Positions 1 through 8,573 of a DNA stretch of 64,000 nt are shown one piece after another. Every line of letters starts with the position of its first letter. Position 1 is the stretch's first letter. This stretch comes from Pseudomonas marginalis (GTDB lineage: Bacteria > Pseudomonadota > Gammaproteobacteria > Pseudomonadales > Pseudomonadaceae): NCBI RefSeq assembly GCF_024169655.1, contig NZ_JALJWV010000001.1, positions 1,679,001 to 1,743,000 of the forward strand, written 5' to 3'. The translations under genes were made by a program, and so were the position numbers. The notes beneath the pieces are model-generated. The model was not told the origin of the DNA and ran no database searches. It was given only the letters and a program-made list of their open reading frames with translations.

Positions 1-768
1 GGCCTGGAAGCGTGGACCCAGCAGGCCGAGGCGACCGAGGCGCGCCAACGGGCGTTCGCCGGTCCGCTCGACAGCCTGTTGTACCTCAAGCGCGGTTTCG
101 TGCACATGCATATGGATCGCGGCGTCCAGCTCCTCGGCGATCACCCGGATCTTTTCCAGGTTGGCATCGCTCACGGTGTAGGGCGCGTGGGGGCCGAAGG
201 TGATCTTGATGCGCGGGTGATGCTTGAGGTCGCCGAACAGCTCGATGCCCTGGCGAATCGCCTCATCGGCGGTGCTGGCGCCAGGAATCGGGAAGTCGAG
301 GATCGGAATTGCGATCTGCGCGCGCATCCCGCTGTTGTGGACGCAGTCACTGGCAATCTTGGGGTAGAAGTACATGTCCGAGAAGCAGGTAATGCCACCC
401 TTGAGCTGTTCGGCGATGGCCAGGTCGGTGCCGTCGCGCACGAAGGCTTCATCGACCCACTTGGCCTCCGCGGGCCAGATGTGCTTTTCCAGCCAGGTCA
501 TCAGCGGCAGGTCATCGGCCATTCCGCGAAACAGGCTCATCGCCGCGTGGCCATGGGCGTTGATCAGGCCGGGGCTGAGCAGCATGCCCTGCAGCTCGCG
601 CACTTCGCCGGCGGAAAGTTTCAATGCCGCGGCCCGTGGGCCGATAAAGGCAATGCGCCCATCGCGGATGCCCAGGCCATGCTCCTTGAGCACCACGCCG
701 GCGGGTTCGACAGGTACCAGCCACGTCGGCAGTAGCAATAAGTCGAGCGGGGCGGCAGTGGAGGTCAT
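1..768 (-). CDS. TRZ/ATZ-family amidohydrolase, probable 5'-methylthioadenosine deaminase (3' part cut by window edge)
   Basis: Reading leftwards from ATG at 768, the frame stays open for 256 codons to the window edge, so only the N-terminal half is present. The protein starts [20 protein letters not shown] and has the amidohydrolase metal-binding motif [13 protein letters not shown] followed by [15 protein letters not shown], characteristic of the SAH/MTA deaminase group. In P. aeruginosa the gene in this position (PA3170) is a methylthioadenosine deaminase, which converts MTA to methylthioinosine in methionine salvage. It is divergent from mtnA, a later step of the same route, across 109 bp. 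The family is clear; substrate assignment rests on synteny. Confidence 0.85.
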   Translation of the reverse strand, partial: MTSTAAPLDLLLLPTWLVPVEPAGVVLKEHGLGIRDGRIAFIGPRAAALKLSAGEVRELQGMLLSPGLINAHGHAAMSLFRGMADDLPLMTWLEKHIWPAEAKWVDEAFVRDGTDLAIAEQLKGGITCFSDMYFYPKIASDCVHNSGMRAQIAIPILDFPIPGASTADEAIRQGIELFGDLKHHPRIKITFGPHAPYTVSDANLEKIRVIAEELDAAIHMHVHETALEVQQAVERTGERPLARLGRLGLLGPRFQA

Positions 769-806
769 CGCAGGCTTCTTCCCGGGCAGCTATAAAAGAA
801 GGGCGA

Positions 807-812
807 AGTATA
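807..812 (-). promoter_or_regulatory. Candidate -10 box for the amidohydrolase gene
   Basis: The minus strand reads TATACT here, 39 bases before the amidohydrolase start. I see no good -35 hexamer at 16-18 bp. It would overlap the divergent mtnA promoter. Confidence 0.35.
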
Positions 813-838
813 CCCGAGCGTCCTGGCTGGCGGATCGC

Positions 839-844
839 TATAAT
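839..844 (+). promoter_or_regulatory. Candidate -10 box for mtnA
   Basis: A perfect TATAAT lies 33 bases before the mtnA ATG. No convincing -35 hexamer is visible at 17 bp, so an activator or a weak -35 is implied. Confidence 0.45.
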
Positions 845-877
845 CGGCGGCTTTTGTTCATGAGTGCGGGGTGAGGG

Positions 878-1954
878 ATGCGCGATCGACTGTTGGCTGC
901 GGAGAAAGTGAAGGCCATCGATTGGCGCGATGGCGCACTGCACCTGCTCGACCAGCGTGTTTTGCCGTCCCGGGAAAGCTGGGTGACCTGCACCACGGCC
1001 GATGAGGTGGCCACGGCGATTCGTTCGATGGTCGTGCGCGGCGCCTCGGCCATCGGCATCAGCGCGGCCTACGGCCTGGTACTCGCCGCCCGCGAGCGGA
1101 TCGCCGAAGGCGGCGATTGGCAGGCCGCATGGGAAGAAGACTACGCACTTCTGGCCGATACTCGCCCGACCGCTGCGAACCTGTTCTGGGCCCTCAAACG
1201 CATGCGCGACCGTCTGGACCGCCTCAAGAAACACGCCAATCCGCTGGCTGTGCTGGAAGCCGAAGCGATTGCGATCCATGAAAGCGACCGCGAAGCCAAC
1301 CTCGTCATGGCCCAGTTGGGCGTCGAGCGGATTCGCAAGCACCAGGGCAATGCTCAGGCGATCCTGACCCACGGCAACGCAGGCGCCCTGGCGACGGGAG
1401 GGTTCGGTACGGCCCTCGGGGTGATTCGTGCTGCCTTTCTGGAGGGATTGGTCGAGCAGGTCTACGCCAACGAAACCCGGCCCTGGCTGCAGGGTTCGCG
1501 GCTGACCGCCTGGGAGCTGGCGGGCGACGGTATCCCCGTCACGGTCAACGCCGACTCGGCGGGCGCGCACATCCTCAAGACCAAGGGCGTGACCTGGGTG
1601 ATCGTCGGCGCAGACTGCATTGCGGCCAATGGTGATGTGATCGGCAAGATCGGCACCTATCAATTGGCGGTGTGCGCCATGCACCATGGCGTGCGTTTCA
1701 TGGTGGTGGCGCCGAGTTCGACCCTGGACCTGATGATGGCTGCGGGCGACGACGTGGCCCTGGAAGAGCGTGATGCGGGCGAGTTGCTGGAAGTCGCCGG
1801 CCAGCGCTTCGCCGCTGATGTGAAAGCCTTCAACCCGGTATTTGACGTGACCCCGGCCGACTTGATCGACGTGATCGTGACTGAAAAGGGCATTGTCGAA
1901 CGGCCGGACACCGCCAAAATCGCCCAGTTGATGTGCCGTAAGCGCCTGCATTGA
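878..1954 (+). CDS. mtnA: S-methyl-5-thioribose-1-phosphate isomerase homologue with altered active site
   Basis: This 358-aa protein has full family length and begins [19 protein letters not shown]. MtnA isomerises methylthioribose-1-phosphate to methylthioribulose-1-phosphate in methionine salvage. The fold motifs are all recognisable ([57 protein letters not shown]). However the catalytic-cysteine motif THCN reads THGN (Gly166, codon GGC at 1373-1375), ADETRP reads ANETRP (Asn198), GADR reads GADC (Cys247) and DVANKIG reads DVIGKIG. The general-acid aspartate is kept (Asp226 in ADSAGA). The frame is intact. It could be an inactive enzyme, a repurposed one, or the result of sequencing errors. 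Confidence 0.9.
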   Translation: MRDRLLAAEKVKAIDWRDGALHLLDQRVLPSRESWVTCTTADEVATAIRSMVVRGASAIGISAAYGLVLAARERIAEGGDWQAAWEEDYALLADTRPTAANLFWALKRMRDRLDRLKKHANPLAVLEAEAIAIHESDREANLVMAQLGVERIRKHQGNAQAILTHGNAGALATGGFGTALGVIRAAFLEGLVEQVYANETRPWLQGSRLTAWELAGDGIPVTVNADSAGAHILKTKGVTWVIVGADCIAANGDVIGKIGTYQLAVCAMHHGVRFMVVAPSSTLDLMMAAGDDVALEERDAGELLEVAGQRFAADVKAFNPVFDVTPADLIDVIVTEKGIVERPDTAKIAQLMCRKRLH

Positions 1955-1978
1955 GGGCGTTGGTGCCTGCCAGATTGC

Positions 1979-2051
1979 TATCGGGGGCAAGCCTCCTCCC
2001 ACACTCGACCTGTGAACACAGTCAAAATGTGGGAGGGGGCTTGCCCCCGAT
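1979..2051. repeat. REPIN: inverted pair of REP elements
   Basis: Left arm (1979-2003) atcgggggcaagcctcctcc and right arm (2028-2051) gtgggagggggcttgccccc are inverted copies separated by about 24 bp. The whole can fold as a long hairpin and may also end mtnA transcription. The same core is at 53958-54050 and 62231-62315. Confidence 0.85.
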
Positions 2052-2378
2052 CAGCCTTAAAAGTCCATAGATTCTTCGGATCTGCCGGGTAAAAACAGCC
2101 CCACCCCGGCTCTGAGGCCCTCTCGTCGTCCTCAAGCCTGTCATCCGTCAACTTACTACGCTCCATGCCCGTCAGGGGGATAGGTGCGTGGCGGCGATTG
2201 TGATAACATCCGGCGGTTTCCAGGGCCGCCCCGAGGGGCTGCCCTTAACGTGCAGATCCGTGTCATAACTCGTTGATTTGTCGTAAGTCGTTGCCAGGCA
2301 CCATGCCGGCAGCGGCGAGCTTCGTTCGTCCCATATGGATGTGACGAGGTTTCACCCGAAAAAGGAATCAGGCTTCTC
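2052..2378. other. Intergenic region before gyrA
   Basis: No gene is supported in this stretch. It should hold the gyrA promoter; an AT-rich patch (tgataacat, about 2199-2207) is the only -10-like candidate I see. A ribosome-binding site (aaagga, 2361-2366) precedes the gyrA ATG. Confidence 0.4.
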
Positions 2379-5033
2379 ATGGGCGAACTGGCCAAAGAAA
2401 TCCTCCCGGTCAATATCGAAGACGAGCTGAAACAGTCCTACCTCGACTACGCGATGAGCGTAATTGTCGGTCGGGCACTGCCTGATGCGCGCGATGGCTT
2501 GAAGCCCGTGCACCGGCGTGTGCTGTTCGCGATGAGCGAGCTGGGTAACGACTGGAACAAGCCGTACAAGAAATCTGCCCGTGTTGTCGGTGACGTGATC
2601 GGTAAGTATCACCCTCACGGCGACACTGCGGTGTACGACACCATCGTTCGGATGGCCCAGCCGTTTTCCCTGCGCTACCTGCTGGTAGACGGCCAGGGCA
2701 ACTTCGGTTCGGTCGACGGCGACAACGCCGCGGCCATGCGATACACCGAAGTGCGCATGACCAAGCTGGCGCACGAGCTGCTGGCCGACCTGCACAAAGA
2801 AACCGTGGACTGGGTGCCGAACTACGACGGCACCGAAATGATCCCGGCGGTCATGCCGACCCGGATTCCCAACCTGCTGGTCAACGGCTCCAGCGGTATC
2901 GCCGTGGGCATGGCCACCAACATTCCGCCGCACAACCTCGGTGAAGTCATCGACGGTTGCCTGGCCCTCATCGACAACCCTGAGCTGACCGTCGATGAGC
3001 TGATGCAATACATCCCCGGTCCGGACTTCCCGACCGCCGCGATCATCAACGGTCGCGCCGGCATCATCGAAGCCTATCGCACCGGTCGTGGCCGCATTTA
3101 CATGCGCGCCCGCTCGATGATCGAAGACATCGACAAGGTCGGTGGCCGTCAGCAGATCGTCATCACCGAGCTGCCTTACCAGTTGAACAAGGCGCGTCTG
3201 ATCGAGAAGATCGCCGAGCTGGTCAAGGAGAAGAAGCTCGAAGGCATCACCGAGCTGCGCGACGAGTCCGACAAGGACGGTATGCGCGTCGTGATCGAGC
3301 TGCGTCGTGGCGAAGTGCCTGAGGTGATCCTCAACAACCTCTACGCCCAGACCCAGCTGCAAAGCGTGTTTGGTATCAACGTCGTGGCCCTGATCGACGG
3401 TCGCCCGCGCATCCTGAACCTCAAGGATCTGCTGGAAGCCTTCGTCCGTCACCGTCGCGAAGTCGTGACCCGCCGTACCGTATTCGAACTGCGCAAGGCC
3501 CGCGAGCGCGGCCACATCCTGGAAGGCCAGGCAGTTGCGCTGTCGAACATCGACCCGGTCATCGCCCTGATCAAGGCTTCGCCGACCCCGTCGGAAGCCA
3601 AGGAAGCGCTGATCAAGATGCCGTGGGAATCCAGCGCCGTCGTGGCGATGGTTGAACGTGCCGGCGCCGATTCCTGCCGTCCCGAGACCCTCGACCCGCA
3701 ATACGGTCTGCGCGAGGGCAAGTATTTCCTGTCGCCGGAACAGGCCCAGGCCATCCTGGAACTGCGCCTGCACCGCCTGACCGGTCTGGAGCACGAGAAG
3801 CTGCTGGCCGAGTACCAGGAGATCCTCAACCAGATCGGCGAGCTGATCCGCATCCTCAACAGCGCCGTGCGCCTGATGGAAGTGATCCGCGAAGAACTGG
3901 AAGTGATCCGCGCCGAATACGGCGACGTGCGCCGCACCGAAATCCTCGATGCCCGTCTCGACCTGACCCTGGGTGACATGATCCCGGAAGAAGAGCGCGT
4001 CGTGACCATTTCCCACGGTGGCTACGCCAAGACCCAGCCATTGGCTGCGTACCAGGCCCAGCGTCGTGGCGGTAAAGGTAAATCGGCTACCGGCGTGAAG
4101 GATGAGGACTACATTGCTCACCTGCTGGTCGCCAACAGCCACACCACGCTGCTGCTGTTCTCCAGCAAGGGCAAGGTGTACTGGCTGAAAACCTACGAAA
4201 TCCCGGAAGCCTCCCGCGCCGCCCGTGGTCGTCCGTTGGTCAACCTGCTGCCGCTGGACAGTGATGAATACATCACCACCATGCTGCCGGTCGATGAATA
4301 CACCGAAGGTCACTTCATCTTCATGGCCACCGCCAAGGGCACCGTGAAGAAGACCCCGCTGGAATCCTTCAGCCGTCAACGCAGCGTGGGCCTGATCGCC
4401 CTGGAGCTGGATGAAGGCGACGTACTGATCTCCGCAGCCATCACCGATGGCGAGCGTGAAGTCATGCTGTTCTCCGATGGCGGCAAAGTGACGCGCTTCA
4501 AAGAGTCCGACGTGCGAGCCATGGGCCGTACCGCCCGCGGTGTGCGCGGCATGCGTCTGCCGGAAGGGCAGAAGCTGATTTCCATGTTGATCCCGGAAGA
4601 AGGCAGCCAGATCCTTACCGCTTCGGCGCGTGGTTATGGCAAGCGTACTGCCATCAGCGAGTTCCCGGAGTACAAGCGTGGCGGCCAGGGTGTTATCGCC
4701 ATGGTCAGCAACGATCGCAACGGCCGTCTGGTCGGCGCGGTCCAGGTGCTCGATGGCGAGGAGATCATGCTGATTTCCGACCAGGGCACCCTGGTGCGTA
4801 CCCGTGTTGCCGAAGTGTCGAGCCTGGGTCGTAACACCCAGGGCGTGACGCTGATCAAGCTGGCCAGCGACGAGACGCTGGTAGGCTTGGAGCGCGTTCA
4901 GGAGCCGTCGGAAGTCGAAGGCGAAGAACTGGAAGGCGAGGAATTTGACGGCGAGGTGATCGCAACCGGCGATGACAACGTCGACGAACCGACCCTCGAC
5001 GCTGCCGCAGACGAAGAAGAACCGCAGGAATAA
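2379..5033 (+). CDS. gyrA: DNA gyrase subunit A
   Basis: This 884-aa protein is the DNA-breaking and rejoining subunit of gyrase, which supercoils DNA together with GyrB. The N-terminal domain has the catalytic tyrosine Tyr122 in [10 protein letters not shown]. The quinolone-resistance region reads [17 protein letters not shown] with Thr83 and Asp87, the sensitive Pseudomonas state. The GyrA-box QRRGGKG lies at the start of the C-terminal beta-pinwheel, whose repeats follow to about residue 840. A strongly acidic tail ends in EEPQE, as in other gammaproteobacteria. The ATG start fits the family N-terminus [18 protein letters not shown]. Confidence 0.99.
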   Translation: MGELAKEILPVNIEDELKQSYLDYAMSVIVGRALPDARDGLKPVHRRVLFAMSELGNDWNKPYKKSARVVGDVIGKYHPHGDTAVYDTIVRMAQPFSLRYLLVDGQGNFGSVDGDNAAAMRYTEVRMTKLAHELLADLHKETVDWVPNYDGTEMIPAVMPTRIPNLLVNGSSGIAVGMATNIPPHNLGEVIDGCLALIDNPELTVDELMQYIPGPDFPTAAIINGRAGIIEAYRTGRGRIYMRARSMIEDIDKVGGRQQIVITELPYQLNKARLIEKIAELVKEKKLEGITELRDESDKDGMRVVIELRRGEVPEVILNNLYAQTQLQSVFGINVVALIDGRPRILNLKDLLEAFVRHRREVVTRRTVFELRKARERGHILEGQAVALSNIDPVIALIKASPTPSEAKEALIKMPWESSAVVAMVERAGADSCRPETLDPQYGLREGKYFLSPEQAQAILELRLHRLTGLEHEKLLAEYQEILNQIGELIRILNSAVRLMEVIREELEVIRAEYGDVRRTEILDARLDLTLGDMIPEEERVVTISHGGYAKTQPLAAYQAQRRGGKGKSATGVKDEDYIAHLLVANSHTTLLLFSSKGKVYWLKTYEIPEASRAARGRPLVNLLPLDSDEYITTMLPVDEYTEGHFIFMATAKGTVKKTPLESFSRQRSVGLIALELDEGDVLISAAITDGEREVMLFSDGGKVTRFKESDVRAMGRTARGVRGMRLPEGQKLISMLIPEEGSQILTASARGYGKRTAISEFPEYKRGGQGVIAMVSNDRNGRLVGAVQVLDGEEIMLISDQGTLVRTRVAEVSSLGRNTQGVTLIKLASDETLVGLERVQEPSEVEGEELEGEEFDGEVIATGDDNVDEPTLDAAADEEEPQE

Positions 5034-5042
5034 GCGGACAAG

Positions 5043-5080
5043 CAAGGGGGGCGGATGAAGATTCGCCCCTTGTTGTTTGT
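5043..5080 (+). terminator. Rho-independent terminator of gyrA
   Basis: A GC-rich stem (caagggg...cg / cgccccttg, 5043-5072) is followed by a T-rich run (ttgtttgt), ten bases after the gyrA stop codon. Confidence 0.7.
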
Positions 5081-5107
5081 CACCTTTGAAATATCAATGC
5101 TCCCCTT

Positions 5108-5206
5108 GTAGGAGCGGGCTTGCCCGCGAAAATCGTCAACGATAACGCGTGCATCCTGGATAAACGCGGTGATCTTGCGTTTTTCGCGGGCAAGCCCGCT
5201 CCTACA
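5108..5206. repeat. REPIN, second REP subtype
   Basis: Inverted arms gtaggagcgggcttgcccgc (from 5108) and gcgggcaagcccgctcctac (to about 5205) enclose about 50 bp. The core (gagcgggcttgcccgcga) is the subtype also found at 58708-58777. Confidence 0.85.
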
Positions 5207-5271
5207 GGCAGCGTTAGCAGTTAATATTCGATTTATTGCACCACCCCCACCAGATCAGAGTGAGATTGGAT

Positions 5272-6357
5272 GTGAGCAAGAGAGCCTATAACTTCTGTGC
5301 CGGTCCCGCGGCGCTTCCTGAAGCAGTCCTGCAGCGCGCGCAGGGTGAACTCCTCGATTGGCATGGAAAAGGCCTCTCTGTGATGGAAATGAGCCATCGC
5401 AGTGATGAGTTCGTGTCCATCGCCACCAAGGCCGAGCAGGACCTGCGCGACTTGCTGGACATTCCCTCCGACTACAAAGTGCTGTTCCTGCAGGGCGGCG
5501 CGAGCCAGCAGTTCGCCCAGGTGCCGCTGAACCTGCTGCCCGAAGACGGCACGGCCGATTACATCGACACCGGTATCTGGTCGCAGAAAGCCATCGAAGA
5601 AGCTGCGCGCTACGGCAACGTCAACGTCGCCGGTACCGCCAAGCCTTACGATTACTTCGCGATTCCAGGTCAGAACGAGTGGAAGCTGTCGAAGGACGCG
5701 GCCTACGTACACTACGTGGCCAACGAAACCATCGGCGGCCTGGAATTCGACTGGGTGCCGCAAGTGGGTGACGTGCCGCTGGTGTGCGACATGTCTTCGG
5801 ATATCCTCTCGCGGCCTATCGACGTGTCCAAGTACGGCATGATCTACGCCGGCGCGCAGAAGAACATCGGCCCGAGCGGCATCCTGGTCAACATCGTCCG
5901 TGAAGACCTGCTCGGTCGCGCCCGTTCGATGTGCCCGACCATGCTCAACTACAAGGTCGCGGCCGACAACGGCTCGATGTACAACACGCCGCCGGCCTTT
6001 GCCTGGTACCTCTCGGGCCTGGTGTTCGAGTGGCTCAAGGAGCAGGGCGGTGTTGCCGCCATGGGCAAGCTCAACGAAGTGAAGAAGCGCACCCTGTACG
6101 ACTTCATCGACGCCAGCGGCCTGTACAGCAACCCGATCAACCTGACCGATCGCTCATGGATGAACGTGCCGTTCCGTCTGGCCGACGACCGCCTGGACAA
6201 GCCGTTCCTGGTCGGTGCCGAGGCGCGTGGCCTGCTGAACCTCAAGGGTCACCGTTCGGTAGGCGGCATGCGCGCCTCCATCTACAACGCTGTCGATATC
6301 AATGCCATCAACGCGTTGGTGGCCTACATGGCAGAGTTCGAAAAGGAACACGGCTAA
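5272..6357 (+). CDS. serC: Phosphoserine aminotransferase
   Basis: The 361-aa PLP enzyme interconverts 3-phosphohydroxypyruvate and phosphoserine in serine synthesis and also acts in pyridoxine synthesis. GTG at 5272 is preferred because it gives the conserved N-terminus (V/M)SKRAYNFCAGPAALPEAV and the usual 361-residue length; an in-frame TTG at 5236 would add 12 unlike residues. The PLP lysine lies in YAGAQKNIGPSG, and the phosphate-binding stretch HRSVGGMRASIYNA is near the end. Its TAA stop overlaps the pheA ATG (TAATG), implying translational coupling in a serC-pheA-hisC-tyrA/aroA-cmk operon. Confidence 0.98.
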   Translation: MSKRAYNFCAGPAALPEAVLQRAQGELLDWHGKGLSVMEMSHRSDEFVSIATKAEQDLRDLLDIPSDYKVLFLQGGASQQFAQVPLNLLPEDGTADYIDTGIWSQKAIEEAARYGNVNVAGTAKPYDYFAIPGQNEWKLSKDAAYVHYVANETIGGLEFDWVPQVGDVPLVCDMSSDILSRPIDVSKYGMIYAGAQKNIGPSGILVNIVREDLLGRARSMCPTMLNYKVAADNGSMYNTPPAFAWYLSGLVFEWLKEQGGVAAMGKLNEVKKRTLYDFIDASGLYSNPINLTDRSWMNVPFRLADDRLDKPFLVGAEARGLLNLKGHRSVGGMRASIYNAVDINAINALVAYMAEFEKEHG

Positions 6358-7451
6358 TGTCTGAGCAAGAACTCAAGGCCCTGCGCGTGCGCATTGACAG
6401 CCTGGACGAGAAAGTCCTGGAGCTGATCAGTGAGCGCGCGCGCTGCGCCCAGGAAGTGGCGCGGGTGAAGATGGCGTCCCTGGCGGAAGGCGAAGTGCCG
6501 GTGTTCTATCGTCCGGAGCGTGAAGCCCAGGTGCTCAAACGCGTGATGGAGCGCAACAAGGGGCCGTTGGGCAACGAAGAGATGGCGCGGTTGTTCCGTG
6601 AAATCATGTCTTCCTGCCTGGCGCTTGAGCAGCCGCTGAAAGTGGCTTACCTCGGCCCGGAAGGCACCTTCACCCAGGCGGCGGCGATGAAGCACTTCGG
6701 TCACGCGGTGATCAGCAAGCCGATGGCGGCGATCGACGAAGTGTTCCGTGAAGTGGCGGCCGGCGCGGTGAATTTTGGCGTGGTGCCGGTGGAAAACTCC
6801 ACCGAAGGCGCGGTCAACCACACCCTGGACAGCTTCCTTGAGCACGACATGGTGATCTGCGGCGAAGTCGAGCTGCGCATCCACCACCACCTGTTGGTGG
6901 GTGAAAACACCAAGACCGACAGCATCAGCCGCATCTACTCCCACGCCCAGTCCCTGGCCCAGTGCCGCAAGTGGCTGGATGCGCACTACCCGAATGTCGA
7001 GCGCGTGGCGGTGTCCAGCAACGCCGAAGCGGCCAAGCGGGTCAAGGGTGAGTGGAACTCGGCGGCGATTGCCGGGGATATGGCCGCGAGCCTGTATGGT
7101 CTGACGCGCCTGGCCGAGAAAATCGAAGACCGCCCGGACAACTCCACGCGCTTTTTGATGATCGGCAGCCAGGAAGTGCCGCCCACCGGCGACGACAAGA
7201 CCTCGATCATCGTCTCCATGAGCAACAAGCCCGGCGCGCTGCATGAACTGCTGGTGCCGTTCCACGACAACGGGATCGACCTGACGCGCATCGAGACTCG
7301 TCCTTCGCGCAGCGGTAAATGGACCTACGTGTTTTTTATCGACTTCGTCGGCCATCACCGCGACCCGCTGGTCAAAAGCGTGCTTGAGAAAATCAGTCAG
7401 GAAGCCGTGGCACTCAAGGTGCTGGGCTCTTACCCGAAAGCGGTTTTGTGA
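6357..7451 (+). CDS. pheA: Bifunctional chorismate mutase / prephenate dehydratase
   Basis: This 364-aa enzyme makes phenylpyruvate from chorismate. An AroQ chorismate mutase occupies about residues 1-90 (LRVRIDSLDEKVLELISERARCAQEVARVK). Prephenate dehydratase follows at about 93-275 (YLGPEGTFTQAA, VPVENSTEGAVNHTLD, catalytic DNSTRFLMIG). A C-terminal ACT domain (GALHELLVPFHDNGIDLTRIETRPSR) mediates phenylalanine feedback inhibition. The ATG overlaps the serC stop by one base, and hisC begins 9 bp downstream. Confidence 0.98.
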   Translation: MSEQELKALRVRIDSLDEKVLELISERARCAQEVARVKMASLAEGEVPVFYRPEREAQVLKRVMERNKGPLGNEEMARLFREIMSSCLALEQPLKVAYLGPEGTFTQAAAMKHFGHAVISKPMAAIDEVFREVAAGAVNFGVVPVENSTEGAVNHTLDSFLEHDMVICGEVELRIHHHLLVGENTKTDSISRIYSHAQSLAQCRKWLDAHYPNVERVAVSSNAEAAKRVKGEWNSAAIAGDMAASLYGLTRLAEKIEDRPDNSTRFLMIGSQEVPPTGDDKTSIIVSMSNKPGALHELLVPFHDNGIDLTRIETRPSRSGKWTYVFFIDFVGHHRDPLVKSVLEKISQEAVALKVLGSYPKAVL

Positions 7452-7460
7452 GGCGTTAAC

Positions 7461-8573
7461 ATGAGTGGCAACTTCCTCGCCCTGGCGCAGCCGGGCGTGC
7501 AGCAACTGTCGCCTTACGTTCCAGGCAAGCCTGTGGACGAGCTGGCGCGTGAGTTGAACCTGGACCCGACGAAGATCGTCAAGCTGGCCAGTAACGAGAA
7601 CCCTCTGGGTCCAAGCCCCAAGGTCCTGGCGGCGATTCGTGAAGAGCTGGCCGAGCTGACCCGTTATCCGGATGGCAACGGTTTTGCCCTCAAGTCCCTG
7701 CTGGCGCAAAAGTGCCGGGTCGAGCTGAATCAGGTGACCCTGGGCAACGGTTCCAACGACATTCTTGAACTGGTCGGTCGCGCCTATCTGGCGCCGGGCC
7801 TGAACGCCGTGTTCAGCGAACACGCGTTTGCGGTCTACCCGATCGTCACCCAGGCCGTCGGTGCCGAAGCGCGGGTGATTCCTGCCAAGGACTGGGGCCA
7901 CGACCTGCCGGCCATGCTGGCGGCGATCGATGCGCAGACCCGCGTCGTGTTTATCGCCAACCCGAACAACCCGACCGGCACCTGGTTCGATGCGCAGGCA
8001 CTGAACGACTTCCTACAGGATGTGCCGGAACATGTGCTGGTGGTGCTGGACGAGGCCTACATCGAGTACGCCGAAGGCAGCGACCTGCCCGATGGCCTGG
8101 ATTTCCTCGCGGCCTACCCGAACCTGCTGGTTTCGCGCACGTTCTCCAAGGCTTATGGCCTGGCATCGCTGCGCGTCGGCTACGGCCTGTCGACGGCGGT
8201 GGTGGCTGATGTGCTCAACCGTGTGCGCCAACCGTTCAACGTCAACAGCCTCGCCCTCGCGGCGGCCTGCGCAGCGTTGCAGGATGCCGAGTACCTGGAA
8301 GAAGGGCGGCGCATCAACGAAAGCGGCATGCTGCAGTTGCAGGCCGGCTTTCGTGAGCTGGGCCTGGGCTGGATTCCGTCCAAGGGCAACTTTATCTGCG
8401 TCGATCTCGGCCAGGTGGCGGCCCCGGTGTTCCAGGGCTTGCTGCGCGAAGGCGTGATCGTGCGTCCGGTGGCCAACTACGGCATGCCGAACCACCTGCG
8501 CATCACCGTCGGCCTGCCGGCTGAGAACAGTCGCTTCCTGGAGGCGCTGGCCAAGGTTCTGGCTCGTGGTTGA
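7461..8573 (+). CDS. hisC: Histidinol-phosphate / aromatic aminotransferase (HisC2 type)
   Basis: This 370-aa class I/II PLP aminotransferase has the family motifs LASNENPLGPSP, NPNNPTGTWF, VVLDEAYIEYA, the PLP-lysine motif SRTFSKAYGLASLRVGYG and RPVANYGMPNHLRITVG. Placement between pheA and tyrA in the aromatic operon suggests a main role in transaminating phenylpyruvate or prephenate-derived keto acids, as proposed for Pseudomonas HisC2, in addition to histidinol phosphate. The last 8 bp overlap the next gene. Confidence 0.95.
   Translation: MSGNFLALAQPGVQQLSPYVPGKPVDELARELNLDPTKIVKLASNENPLGPSPKVLAAIREELAELTRYPDGNGFALKSLLAQKCRVELNQVTLGNGSNDILELVGRAYLAPGLNAVFSEHAFAVYPIVTQAVGAEARVIPAKDWGHDLPAMLAAIDAQTRVVFIANPNNPTGTWFDAQALNDFLQDVPEHVLVVLDEAYIEYAEGSDLPDGLDFLAAYPNLLVSRTFSKAYGLASLRVGYGLSTAVVADVLNRVRQPFNVNSLALAAACAALQDAEYLEEGRRINESGMLQLQAGFRELGLGWIPSKGNFICVDLGQVAAPVFQGLLREGVIVRPVANYGMPNHLRITVGLPAENSRFLEALAKVLARG

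Noticed and set aside
2619..2640. Possible quinolone-resistance change in gyrA
   Set aside because: Codons 83 (Thr) and 87 (Asp) are the normal Pseudomonas residues; differing from E. coli Ser83 is not a mutation.
2352..5045. 897-codon open frame antisense to gyrA
   Set aside because: It mirrors gyrA codon structure, has low-complexity His/Asp/Gly-rich translation and no family motif; a GC-bias shadow frame.
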